The notes under the pieces: model-generated
The model's input: the letters and a program-made list of their open reading frames with translations, nothing else
What the model was told of the DNA's origin: nothing
Databases searched by the model: none
Shown here: positions 23,720 to 31,817 of the stretch, piece by piece
How positions within the stretch are numbered: position 1 is the first letter of the stretch
Layout of the letters: each line of letters opens with the position of its first letter
Made by a program: the position numbers and the translations under genes
From: Pseudomonadales bacterium
Lineage (GTDB): Bacteria; Pseudomonadota; Gammaproteobacteria; Pseudomonadales; Ketobacteraceae
Direction of reading: 5' to 3'
Length of the DNA stretch: 32,595 nucleotides
Assembly (NCBI GenBank): GCA_020062665.1
Contig: JAGUVW010000046.1
Location: forward strand, 1-32,595

Positions 23720-24952
23720 ATGACAATAAGTGAGAAGCAGACCACTGTCATCGTTGGTGGCGGGCACGCAGCGGGTGCGCTCATGACAATCTTGCTGCAG
23801 AAAAAATATCAGCATGAGGTGGTTCTGGTAGGCGAAGAGCCCCATCCACCCTACCAGCGACCTCCCCTGTCCAAGAATTATCTGGCAGGAGAGGTTGATC
23901 AGGCGTCGCTGTACCTGAAGCCGCGCGTGGTGTATGAAAAAGCAGGACAGCAGTTGCGGCTCGGCGTGCGCGTCGAACAAATTGATCGGGACAACAAGAC
24001 TATCAGGTTGTCGGATCAGAGCACGTTGAAATACGATCAACTGGTACTGGCTACGGGTTCACACGTCCGGCGTTTGCGGGCACCCGGGTCTGACTTGCAG
24101 GGCATTCATTACCTACACGACATAACTGACACAGATGCTCTACGTGAGAAATTGGTTCCGGGGAAGCGTTTGGTCATCGTCGGTGGCGGTTATATCGGCC
24201 TTGAGGTGGCAGCCAGCGCTACCAAGAAAGGCGTGAATGTCACGGTGCTGGAAGCCGCTGATCGTCTTATGCAGCGCGTAACAGGCCCGGAGATGTCCGC
24301 GTTCTTTTACGCCAAACACCGTGGCGCCGGTGTGGACGTACGTCTGAACACGGCGGTAACCGGTTTCGAAGCGGGCGATCAAGGTCGTGTGGCAGGTGTG
24401 ACGTTGGCGGATGGCGGCACTGTGCCGGCTGATGTTGTGCTCGTTTCCATTGGCGTTATACCGGAAACCGCGCTGGCTGAGGCCGCCGGACTGCCCTGTG
24501 ATGATGGTATTGTCGTGGATGAGTTTGCCCGCACCGGTGATCCTGACATCCTGGCGATTGGCGACTGTACCCGCCACCGCAATCTTTTCTTCGAGAAAAT
24601 GCAACGGCTTGAGTCTGTCGCCAACGCGGTCGATCAGGCCCGTACTGCAGCGGCCACTCTGATGGGCGAGGAGAAGCCTTACGATAGCGCCCCGTGGTTC
24701 TGGTCGAATCAGTATGACGTTCGCCTGCAGATGGTGGGGCTATCGCAAAATAGTGATCAGCGCGTGCTGCGCGGCAGCGCTGAGGATAAGGAATTTGCGG
24801 TGTTCTATCTCCGCGAGGGCAGTGTCATCGCTGTTGATGCTGTCAATCTGCCGGTTGCCTTTATGGTTGGCAAGCAGTTGGTGCAGCACCGCAAGAGCGT
24901 TTGCGCTAAAGCATTGAGTGATCCTCGTACTGATTTGAAGTCTCTGGTCTGA
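23720..24952 (+). CDS. FAD-dependent ferredoxin reductase
   Basis: A 410-residue NAD(P)H-ferredoxin reductase of the putidaredoxin-reductase/BphA4 type. It shows GGGHAAGA (13-20) for FAD, RPPLSKNYL (47-55), ATGS (111-114), GGGYIGLE (155-162) for NADH, and AIGDC in the second FAD motif. I chose ATG 23720 for its GAGGGGGAGC site; the frame continues upstream to 23663 without one. It supplies electrons to the ferredoxin for CYP153. Its last 47 bases overlap the 3' end of the convergent monooxygenase gene. Confidence 0.93.
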   Translation: MTISEKQTTVIVGGGHAAGALMTILLQKKYQHEVVLVGEEPHPPYQRPPLSKNYLAGEVDQASLYLKPRVVYEKAGQQLRLGVRVEQIDRDNKTIRLSDQSTLKYDQLVLATGSHVRRLRAPGSDLQGIHYLHDITDTDALREKLVPGKRLVIVGGGYIGLEVAASATKKGVNVTVLEAADRLMQRVTGPEMSAFFYAKHRGAGVDVRLNTAVTGFEAGDQGRVAGVTLADGGTVPADVVLVSIGVIPETALAEAAGLPCDDGIVVDEFARTGDPDILAIGDCTRHRNLFFEKMQRLESVANAVDQARTAAATLMGEEKPYDSAPWFWSNQYDVRLQMVGLSQNSDQRVLRGSAEDKEFAVFYLREGSVIAVDAVNLPVAFMVGKQLVQHRKSVCAKALSDPRTDLKSLV

Positions 24953-26510
24953 AACGGCGTTTCGCGCCGTTGCTCTTCAGAAACAGGTAATTGTCCATCG
25001 ACAGATGCTTTGCTCGCCACAGCATTTCCACCGAGGTCGAGGGGCGCAGCATGGGCGCGTCGCCATGGTGGTCGAAGTAATAGCTGTTGGAGAGTGCGCA
25101 GTTGTGGTTCAGAAATACGGTGTTCTGCTGCCGTTTCTGAATGTTCTGAAAGTAGCGGTCATGCACGGTCTGCCGGATTTCCACCCGGGTTGCCTTGCGC
25201 CGGAGGGCCTCGCGGATGCAGCGTGAAATATGAATGGCATTTCCCTCCACCATCTTGAAGTAGGAGGTGCCAATCAATGCATAGGGCCCGAGCATGATGT
25301 AAAAGTTCGGATACCCGGGAATGGTCAAGCCTTCGTAGGCCTGATAGCGGTTATCGTGCCAGAACTGGCCGAGATCAACGCCATTGCTGCCGATTAGTTC
25401 GAACGAGGGGATGTTGCCCTTTTCGAATGTTTTATAGCCAGTAGCGAGCACCAGTACATCAATGCGCCTGGACTTGCCGTCGCTGGTGGTGATGCCCTGT
25501 CGGGTGATGCGCTGGATGGGTGTGGTGACCAGTTCGACATTATCGCGGGCGAACGTTGTGAAGTACTCGTTGGAGAAGGTCGGTCGTTTGCAACCAAAGC
25601 CATAGCCCGGGCTGAGTTTTTCCCAGAGATCCTGTCTGCCGGGGAGCTGATCTCGCATATTGTCGAGTGCGGCCTTCTCACAGGCGCGCACGATCCAGGG
25701 GGCCTGGCGATAATAGATCGCCGACAGCACCATCAGGGTTTCGCTGGCCAGATCGGTTACGCTGCGAACGCCACCTTGCAGGGCGGGTAAGGCACGAAAC
25801 AGGCTTTTCAGCCATCCGGGCAATATCCGATCAGGCTTTTTCAGAACCCAGATCGGGGTGCGTTGATAGACATCAAGCTGTTTCGCTTGACGAGCGATCT
25901 CCGGCACCAGTTGCACGGCAGTGGCACCGGTGCCGATGACGGCAACGCGTTTGTCTGTCAGGTCCATGTCTTCAGGCCAGCGGGCCGTGTGGACAATTTC
26001 TCCCTCGAAGGCATCAAGACCTTCGATGTCAGGGAGCTTGGGGGAGATCAGCCCGCCGCAGGCGGAGACCAGATGCCGGCCACGCAATATTTCGCCACTC
26101 GCCAGACTGATTACCCAGAGATTGTTTTCAGTGTCGAATTGCGCCCGTTCCACTTCGACGCCGAAGCGGATATGGCGGTATATGCCGTACTTGGACGATA
26201 TCTGCCGGGTGTATTGATACAGCTCGCTACCCGGGGCGAATACCCGGGACCAGTTCGCGTTCTGCTCGAACGAAAAAGAGTAGGTGAACGAGGTGATGTC
26301 CACGGCAATGCCGGGGTAGCGATTGTCGCGCCAGGTGCCACCGACATCGTTGCTACGCTCGAGGATCAGGATGTCGTCGACGCCGTCCGCCTTGAGCTGG
26401 ATGGCGGCACCGATGCCGGAGATGCCGGCGCCGACAATAATCACTTCGTGATCAGGAAGGACAGCGGAAGGACGCCGGGTTTGATCGGCGGTGAAAGCGG
26501 CCATGTTCAT
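24906..26510 (-). CDS. Flavin-containing monooxygenase, probable type I Baeyer-Villiger monooxygenase
   Basis: A 534-residue class B monooxygenase with GAGISGIG (27-34), GGTWRDNRYPGIAVDITS (57-74, with the Asp70 expected in Baeyer-Villiger enzymes), the fingerprint FEGEIVHTARWP (168-179) and GTGATA (193-198). It is predicted to insert oxygen next to a ketone carbonyl. The N-terminus of about 20 residues precedes the FAD domain. AGGAGG before ATG 26510 and the ATGA overlap with the esterase gene support the start. The C-terminal tail is antisense to the ferredoxin reductase gene. It differs from the AlmA-like protein and may act on another substrate. Confidence 0.9.
   Translation of the reverse strand: MNMAAFTADQTRRPSAVLPDHEVIIVGAGISGIGAAIQLKADGVDDILILERSNDVGGTWRDNRYPGIAVDITSFTYSFSFEQNANWSRVFAPGSELYQYTRQISSKYGIYRHIRFGVEVERAQFDTENNLWVISLASGEILRGRHLVSACGGLISPKLPDIEGLDAFEGEIVHTARWPEDMDLTDKRVAVIGTGATAVQLVPEIARQAKQLDVYQRTPIWVLKKPDRILPGWLKSLFRALPALQGGVRSVTDLASETLMVLSAIYYRQAPWIVRACEKAALDNMRDQLPGRQDLWEKLSPGYGFGCKRPTFSNEYFTTFARDNVELVTTPIQRITRQGITTSDGKSRRIDVLVLATGYKTFEKGNIPSFELIGSNGVDLGQFWHDNRYQAYEGLTIPGYPNFYIMLGPYALIGTSYFKMVEGNAIHISRCIREALRRKATRVEIRQTVHDRYFQNIQKRQQNTVFLNHNCALSNSYYFDHHGDAPMLRPSTSVEMLWRAKHLSMDNYLFLKSNGAKRRFRPETSNQYEDHSML
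24953..24971 (+). terminator. Hairpin after ferredoxin reductase, inside convergent gene
   Basis: AACGGCG / CGCCGTT with a 5-base loop starts at the base after the reductase TGA. It lies within the coding sequence of the convergent monooxygenase (minus strand). It could stop plus-strand transcription and reduce collision. The T-tract is weak. Confidence 0.45.
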
Positions 26511-27478
26511 GCAACAGCCTCCTGGGTGGTCGGTGATGCGTGCAAGTTATCGGATCGGGAGCTGTGGTTGGGTAGTTCGTTATGCCGTCGACTGCTCAGA
26601 TGGGACTGCATGAAACGGACTATTTTGCGTGTATCCTGACGGGCCTCAGGTAGGAGTAGCAGGAAAATTGGCCAGACGTGGGGCATGTCCTGTCGTGATA
26701 GCAGAGTGACTGGTACACTCGCACGACGAGCTTGTTCTGCAACGACATAGGAATCATCGCGCAGGCATTCCTCTTCACTTACCGTCAGCATCAACGGTGG
26801 CAGACCCTGATAGTCACCCTGCGTCGGGGACGCGTAGGGATGGAACGGATCGGCGCCCTGCAGGTATATCCTGGTGGCGCCGTCGATCATCACCCGCGAC
26901 AGCATCGGGTCGCTGCCATTATTCGCATCCCTGGACATCAGCTTTCCGGTTGCATCGGCGCCGGGTGAAATGGCCACTGCGCACACCGGCATGAGCTGTT
27001 GCTCGTCGCGGGCACGCAGCAACGTCGCCAGAGTCAGATTGCCTCCAGCGGAATCGCCAGCCACCATCAGTGGCAAGGATTCTTTAATCAAGGCGCTATA
27101 TACAGCAAAGGCATCATCGGTTGCCGCCGGGAAAGGGTGTTCCGGTGCCAGTCGATAATCTGCGAGAAAAACACGGGCATTGAGTGCTTTTGCCAGCGTG
27201 CCGCAGAAATGGTGATAGGTATCGAGACGACCCCCGACGAACGCTCCTCCATGGAGGAACAGCACGGTCGCCACAGGATTGACGGTGCTCATCCACTGAC
27301 CAGGAACATCGGCCACGCGTCCATTGCGCAGGCTGACGCCACGGGGTATTTGGGAGGGTATCAGCGGGGCATTCATGACCCTGCGTAAATGACGGACCAG
27401 ATGATCAGGGTCCTGAATGTCGCGCTTCATGATAGCGCGGAACAGGGGCTTGATGATTTTTGCAGCAAGTGACGCCAT
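26507..27478 (-). CDS. HSL-family alpha/beta hydrolase (esterase, LipR-like)
   Basis: A 323-residue esterase of the hormone-sensitive-lipase family. It has LFLHGGAFVGG (74-83, oxyanion hole), ADYRLAPEHPFPAA (106-119), GDSAGGN with nucleophile S143, acidic D241/D242 and H267. It should cleave acyl esters of short or medium chain, for instance the product of the Baeyer-Villiger enzyme encoded by the next gene. The stop overlaps that gene's start. It is 15 bp after the SDR gene. The order SDR, LipR-like esterase and flavin monooxygenase recalls the mymA operon of Mycobacterium tuberculosis. Confidence 0.9.
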   Translation of the reverse strand: MASLAAKIIKPLFRAIMKRDIQDPDHLVRHLRRVMNAPLIPSQIPRGVSLRNGRVADVPGQWMSTVNPVATVLFLHGGAFVGGRLDTYHHFCGTLAKALNARVFLADYRLAPEHPFPAATDDAFAVYSALIKESLPLMVAGDSAGGNLTLATLLRARDEQQLMPVCAVAISPGADATGKLMSRDANNGSDPMLSRVMIDGATRIYLQGADPFHPYASPTQGDYQGLPPLMLTVSEEECLRDDSYVVAEQARRASVPVTLLSRQDMPHVWPIFLLLLPEARQDTRKIVRFMQSHLSSRRHNELPNHSSRSDNLHASPTTQEAVA

Positions 27479-27493
27479 GGGGGTCTCCCGGAT

Positions 27494-28321
27494 TCAGTTG
27501 GCCAGCAGGCGATAGGTCTCGCCGACGGTGCGGGCGTAAAGGCGCGGCATCAGGCGCTTGAAACGCCAGGCGAGGCGCCCATCGATTTGTGGCAGTACGT
27601 AAAGCTCACCACGATCCAGCGCATCAAGTGTTTGTCGGGCAACTTTGTCGGCAGTGGTCAGGGCGAAGCGAGTCATGGCGGACCGCGCAAATTCGCGGCG
27701 CCTTTCCGGTAGCTTGCCGTCGTTGACGATGTTGGTGGGGACCACGGTCGGGCACAGTGCAGTGACTTTAACCCCGGTTCCGGCAAGCTCAGCAGCCAGA
27801 GTTTCCGAGAGCGCCAGCACCCCGGCCTTGGTGACGTTGTAGGTGCTCATTTCCGGCGCTGCACCAAAAGCGGCGGCGGAAGCGACATTGATGATGCCAC
27901 CATAGCCAAGATCCCGAAGTTTCGGCGCGAAGTAATGGCAGCCGTGGATTACGCCCCAAAGATTCACGTTCATGCACCAGTGCCAGTCATCCAGTGGCAC
28001 CTCGCCGATGGGCCCGCCGAGACCCACACCTGCATTGTTGATAACCAGTGTCACCGGACGGCCGAGCAGTTTCTCGGCCTCATCACTGAGTGCTTCCATC
28101 TGCTTTGCATCACCGACGTCACAGCGACGGGCAATTGCCTTGCTGCCCAGGGTCTTCAGGCATGCGGCGACCTGTTCGGCCCGCTCCTCATTGATGTCAG
28201 CACAGATTACCGCGCCGCCACGGCGTGCCAGCTCATAGGCAAAGCTGCGGCCGATGCCGCTGCCGGCTCCGGTGACGACAGCGGCGGCGTTGCGGGAGGG
28301 TGGTAGAGGTTGCTTTTTCAT
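27494..28321 (-). CDS. Short-chain dehydrogenase/reductase
   Basis: A 275-residue classical SDR with TGAGSGIG (17-24), NNAG (95-98), catalytic S148 and YNVTK (Y161, K165). ADIN after the second strand favours NAD(H). Its C-terminal extension ends with a basic segment (RLAWRFKRLMPRLYAR), also seen in esterase-linked SDRs. It lies 9 bp after the PF10118 gene. The same protein type accompanies PF10118 and a flavin monooxygenase in the 8675-13479 operon. The expected job is alcohol to ketone or aldehyde oxidation. Confidence 0.9.
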   Translation of the reverse strand: MKKQPLPPSRNAAAVVTGAGSGIGRSFAYELARRGGAVICADINEERAEQVAACLKTLGSKAIARRCDVGDAKQMEALSDEAEKLLGRPVTLVINNAGVGLGGPIGEVPLDDWHWCMNVNLWGVIHGCHYFAPKLRDLGYGGIINVASAAAFGAAPEMSTYNVTKAGVLALSETLAAELAGTGVKVTALCPTVVPTNIVNDGKLPERRREFARSAMTRFALTTADKVARQTLDALDRGELYVLPQIDGRLAWRFKRLMPRLYARTVGETYRLLAN

Positions 28322-28330
28322 AGGAGCCCC

Positions 28331-29263
28331 TCAGGCGGGTTGCGCAACTGGACGGAGACGGCGACTGGTGCGGGTGCCGCGCTGGTGCTTGAGCAGAGCC
28401 TCGAATGCCTTGTGGGTGTCGCCGGTCTTCTCGTAGGCGCGCTTCCAGACCCTGATGATCTCCCGATTGTCATCGTCCCAGGGATGGAAAGTGGGCGAGA
28501 AATAGGGGAAGACACCTGCCAGTACTTTGGAAAGAATGCCGGGCTTGACGAACAGCACCTTGAGCATATATGTCGCCGAACGTAGATTCAGGAGCTGTTT
28601 GTCTTTGGCCAGCAAGAACGCCTGATTGCCGATCATGATCGGAAAGCCAAGTGCGATGGCCAACATCATGCCGCTGATACGCAACCGGTAACTGCGCAGA
28701 CCGCCGCCGCTGGCGTCGACGAACACATCGTAGCTGACGCTCTTGTGCTCGGTTTCCTCGACGAAGTGCCAGTACAGCATGGCCCGTAATTCAGGGTGCG
28801 TTTCGTCGAAAAGTTCCGGGTGCTCAAGCAGCACCGAGGAAATGATGGCGGTGAAATGCTCGAACGCCGCAGCGATGGAGCTTTGCATGTCATCGCTCAG
28901 GCGATGCTGGAGTTCCTTGCGAATAAGCTTGAAGATGGCTTCGACCTTGTCCATGGGGACGCCTTGCTGCACGCATATGGCATTCATCTCGTCATGCTCG
29001 CGGGCATGAATGCGCTCCTGGCGGATGAACTCACCCGCAGCTTTGCGCACTTCCGGGTCGCGCAGTTTGTCAAGTTGTCTGCGGGCCGAGTTCATCACCC
29101 AGCGTTCGCCATCTGGCACGGCAGCCAGAATGGCGTTCATCCAGTGCGTGCTCCAGGGGTCGTTGTTGAACCAGTGGCGGGCGACCGTCTCAAGGTTCAT
29201 CGGGAAGTGGAGATCGCGCGTTACAACTTCGTCGTAACCGATCTTGCGATTTGCCAAGGCCAT
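28331..29263 (-). CDS. PF10118-family ferritin-like putative di-iron protein, copy 3
   Basis: A 310-residue paralogue. PDGERWV (E53), RQERIHAREHD (E83, H86, H90), FEHFTA (E135), WHFVEETEHKSVSYDV (E170, H173) and FHPWD are all present, giving the same E, ExxH, E, ExxH order as the two other copies. A hydrophobic segment of about 23 residues sits near residue 200. I start it at ATG 29263, with CGGAG upstream, because the longer frame from 29320 begins inside the operator. It is the first gene of the cassette ending in a Baeyer-Villiger-type monooxygenase. The basic C-terminal tail is unlike the other copies. Confidence 0.87.
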   Translation of the reverse strand: MALANRKIGYDEVVTRDLHFPMNLETVARHWFNNDPWSTHWMNAILAAVPDGERWVMNSARRQLDKLRDPEVRKAAGEFIRQERIHAREHDEMNAICVQQGVPMDKVEAIFKLIRKELQHRLSDDMQSSIAAAFEHFTAIISSVLLEHPELFDETHPELRAMLYWHFVEETEHKSVSYDVFVDASGGGLRSYRLRISGMMLAIALGFPIMIGNQAFLLAKDKQLLNLRSATYMLKVLFVKPGILSKVLAGVFPYFSPTFHPWDDDNREIIRVWKRAYEKTGDTHKAFEALLKHQRGTRTSRRLRPVAQPA

Positions 29264-29298
29264 TTGGGTTCTCCGGTCATGAGTGAGCGTGAGCATTA

Positions 29299-29327
29299 GG
29301 CTAGTTGGACGACCAGCCAAATGTCAA
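29299..29327 (-). promoter_or_regulatory. Promoter with shared operator for the 29263-24906 operon
   Basis: On the minus strand TTGACA (29327-29322) is followed by one base and the operator TTGGCTGGTCGTCCAA (29320-29305). The first 14 bases from GGATTGACATTTGG match the promoter of the 224 operon exactly. The -10 is unclear. This copy is the most diverged of the four operators. Confidence 0.6.
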
Positions 29328-29351
29328 TCCTGTGATATAGAGAAAGGTCAG

Positions 29352-29386
29352 AAATATGTATCAGACCTGACGGTGCCTGAGCAGGC
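29352..29386 (-). repeat. Promoter-upstream repeat, copy 2 (other copy 92-126)
   Basis: The reverse complement of these 35 bases matches 92-126 at about 30 positions. On the plus strand the block continues as a possible coding remnant beginning VSDLTVPEQAAALRLSKR, and the left copy reads VSDLTAPEQ on its minus strand. So both promoters face the same lost or unrecognised divergent sequence. In the 250 bases between the operator and the transposase remnant I see no complete gene. Confidence 0.65.
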
Positions 29387-29570
29387 AGCGGCGTTAAGGT
29401 TGTCAAAGAGGCTGATCGAGGCGGGACGGGATCGAATCCAAGTGTGCGGAGCGGTACTCGGGGTATAGCGATCAAACTTACAGAAAAGTTGGTTAAGGAC
29501 AATTTAAGCAATTAATATCAATAAGTTGCGTCACATTAGAACGGCATTTGATCGCGCTTGAAACAACCCT

Positions 29571-30413
29571 TCAAAACAACTCATCCATTTCATCCCGTTC
29601 CCGGATCGGGCGCATCTGCCCGGCTTCCACCTTCGGATCGACTGTAAACCGGTACCGCCCCATCACATGCAAGTGATCATGGATGACGGGTGACAAACGT
29701 GCGATATCCTCGTCGCGCAACGCAATCCCCTGGTCGCGCAGGTAGTTGATGGTAGCTTCGAGATACAAGGTGTTCCACAGTACCACAATGTTGGTGACCA
29801 GACCCAAGGCGCCCAGCTGGTCCTCCTGACCCTCCCTGTAAGGTTGTCGCAGTTCTCCACTATTGCCGTAGCAAATGGTTCTGGCCAAGGCATGGCGGCT
29901 TTCGCCTCGGTTGAGCTGGGTCAGAATGAGTCGGCGATAGTGTTTGTCCGTCAGGGTGCGCAAGGCATGGATGGTCTTGACGGCCTTGCCCAGTTCCGCA
30001 ATGGCTTTACCCAGGGACGAGGGCCGTTTTTGGTGCAACAGGGAGCGAATCAATTCCGTGGCGCCAATGGTGCCCATTTTGAGGGAGCCAGCAGTTCTCA
30101 GACAGTCCTCCCAGTATTTTTCCGGCTGATCCAGTTTGAGGTGGTGGCGGGAAAACGCATTCATCGGACCATAGTCCGCATCCGTATCGGCCCGCCAGAA
30201 GCGCATGGATCCCATGTCCGCGATGCGGGGACTGAACTGCTAGCCCAGCAGCCAGAACAATCCGAAGATCAAGTCGCTGGCGTCGGCGGTATCGGTCATG
30301 ATTTCCCGTGGTTTCAGGTGGAATTGCTGCTCCAGCACAGCCTGCAACAGAAATAGGGAATCCCGCATGGTGCCCGGCACCAGCAGGCCGTGAAAACTGT
30401 CGTGAATGTCATC
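29571..30413 (-). pseudogene. Tn3-family transposase remnant (C-terminal part with amber stop)
   Basis: The minus strand encodes the DDE C-terminal part of a Tn3-type TnpA. It reads DSFHGLLVPGTMRDSLFLLQ, then EIMTDTADASDLIFGLFWLLG, a TAG at 30241-30243, and QFSPRIADMGSMRFWRAD onward to the normal end at 29571. Intact relatives have Tyr at the stop position, so one base change explains it. About two thirds of the gene upstream is missing, cut near 30413 where integrase sequence starts. No Tn3 terminal inverted repeat is recognised near the 3' end. The element is dead. Confidence 0.85.
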
Positions 30414-30421
30414 CGGTACAG

Positions 30422-31066
30422 GAAAAGCGGGCCAAACCCCTGCAACTGGAACCATTGCGCCAGCTGGTGGAGTGGCTGACGACGCAGGAGGCCGATCCGC
30501 ACCAGCGACTACGCGCAACCCGAAACCGTGCTCTGGTTTTGCTTGGGTTCTGGCGTGGGTTCCGGAGCGACTAATTGACCAGACTCCAGGTGGAACAGGT
30601 GCAGGTCTTTCCAGGCGAAGGATTGATCCTGTTTCTATCCCGTAGCAAGACCGATCGCACCAGCCTGGGCCGGGAATACCGGGTGCCGGCCTTGAGCCAG
30701 CTGTGCCCAGTGGCGGCCTACCGGGATTGGCTGGCGCCGTCCGGACTCACCGAAGGTCCGGTGTTTCGGAGCATCGATTGCTGGGGCCACCTGTCAATGT
30801 CCGCACTCAATCCGCAAAGCATCGTCCCGATGCTGCGGTCTTTGTTGGTCAGTGCCGGCGTACCGGATGCCCACCAGTACAGCAGTCATTCGTTGCGCCG
30901 TGGGTTTGCCAGCTGGGCCGGCAGCAACTGTTGGGATGTGCAGGCCCTGATGGAATATGTGGGCTGGAAGGACATCAAGTCGGCGATGCGCTATATTGAG
31001 CGAGCCGATTCGTTTGCCCGAGGGCGGATCGAGGCCGCGCTACCGCCCTCCCATGGAGGAGAATGA
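30422..31066 (+). pseudogene. Tyrosine recombinase/integrase remnant (ochre stop, no N-terminus)
   Basis: From about 30422 the frame reads EKRAKPLQLEPLRQLVEWL, then ALVLLGFWRGFRSD, a TAA at 30572-30574, and LTRLQVEQVQVFPGEG to the end at 31066. GAA to TAA would restore the usual RSDEL. The catalytic set is otherwise visible: R in GFRSD, HSLRR, W in GW and Y in RYIE. The N-terminal DNA-arm domain is absent, and the fragment abuts the transposase remnant head to head. The downstream piece could still be made from the TTG at 30575, but lacks the first catalytic Arg. Confidence 0.85.
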
Positions 31067-31184
31067 GGATGGCAACGGTGCGAGCGATGGTGATCATCAT
31101 TCGATCTAAATGTTGGCACTTGTTGCAGCTATGCGGTCACTGGGGTTGTTTGTCGGCAAGCCTATGCCAACTGAAACGACACCC

Positions 31185-31388
31185 TTAGCCCAGATAATCC
31201 TGAAAACGCCGCTCCAGCGCTTTGACTTCCTTGGCGTACATTTGGAGGTTGACCGGAAAGGACGTCCCACAGATACAGTGAAGGTGCTGGTTTTCATTGA
31301 GCCACCCCAGTGTTTTTACCTGTGCGTTTCCCCAGTGTGGGCAGGGTATGACGACGGTCTGGTATTTAAGCAGATCAAACATATCCAT
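31185..31388 (-). CDS. Small hypothetical protein with CPxWG and CxCG motifs
   Basis: A 67-residue protein (from ATG 31388, GGGGGCT upstream). It contains CPHWGNAQVKTLGWLNEN and HCICGTSFPV, a Cys spacing compatible with a small zinc ribbon, and ends in a charged helix YAKEVKALERRFQDYLG. I do not recognise the family. It lies alone between the integrase remnant and the toxin-antitoxin pair, so it may belong to the mobile region. A longer frame reaches 31430 without a better start. Expression is unproven. Confidence 0.55.
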   Translation of the reverse strand: MDMFDLLKYQTVVIPCPHWGNAQVKTLGWLNENQHLHCICGTSFPVNLQMYAKEVKALERRFQDYLG

Positions 31389-31433
31389 AATGGAGCCCCC
31401 GAATAGCTGCAACCAGCAGCGTTGGGGCATTAT

Positions 31434-31461
31434 CTTAACCCCGCGAGCGGAGGAGGTTAAG
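31434..31461. repeat. Hairpin CTTAACC/GGTTAAG upstream of toxin-antitoxin genes
   Basis: A 7-bp inverted repeat with a 14-base GC-rich spacer that itself contains a short CCGC/GCGG stem. It lies between the divergent small gene and the antitoxin promoter. It may be a terminator or a protein-binding site; neither can be decided. Confidence 0.35.
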
Positions 31462-31514
31462 CGGTGACAGGGCGCCCCTCACACAGTCGAATGGATGCAG
31501 CTGTGCAATTCGGC

Positions 31515-31538
31515 TATACTGTGCGAATCGAACGATTC
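31515..31538 (+). promoter_or_regulatory. Promoter and palindromic operator of the toxin-antitoxin operon
   Basis: A TATACT -10 hexamer (31515-31520) is followed five bases later by GAATCG-AA-CGATTC (31525-31538), a 6-bp inverted repeat around the likely transcription start. Phd/YefM antitoxins repress their own operons through such palindromes, so this is a fitting autoregulatory site. It is not shown experimentally. Confidence 0.5.
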
Positions 31539-31556
31539 AAGCGAGAATCCAAGGTC

Positions 31557-31817
31557 ATGGATACCCTGTCCGCCAACGAGGCCAAAACCCAGTTCGGTGA
31601 CCTGCTATTGAAAGCGCAACGGGCACCGGTGCAGATCAACAAGAACGGCAAACCGGTCGCCGTGGTGATCTCCTTCGATGACTATGAAAGCCTGGAAGCC
31701 CTCAAGCTGCAAACCCTGCGTGCCCGCGCCTCTCAGGCCAAAGTCGCCATCGCAGCGGGAAACACGGTTGAGGGGGATGCCTTTTTTGAGGCGCTGGAGT
31801 CGGGGCGATACGATTGA
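31557..31817 (+). CDS. Antitoxin of the Phd/YefM family
   Basis: An 86-residue antitoxin. MDTLSANEAKTQFGDLLLKAQ, PVQINKNGKPVAVVIS and DYESLE are the DNA-binding N-terminal half of Phd/YefM proteins. The C-terminal half, from LKLQTLRARASQAKVAIAAG, would wrap the toxin. I chose ATG 31557, where the conserved domain begins, over the upstream 31464 start that reads through the operator. The stop overlaps the toxin start (TGATG). It neutralises the ParE-like toxin and probably represses the operon. Confidence 0.9.
   Translation: MDTLSANEAKTQFGDLLLKAQRAPVQINKNGKPVAVVISFDDYESLEALKLQTLRARASQAKVAIAAGNTVEGDAFFEALESGRYD

Noticed and set aside
29264-29320. Upstream extension of the third PF10118 gene to 29320
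   Set aside because: It begins within the operator and has no ribosome-binding site; ATG 29263 has CGGAG at proper spacing and matches the paralogues.
29283-29468. Short plus-strand frame ending IEAGRDRIQVCGAVLGV
   Set aside because: Starts in the operator region and has no usable start for the conserved part. It is treated as a possible coding remnant in the promoter repeat, not as a gene.
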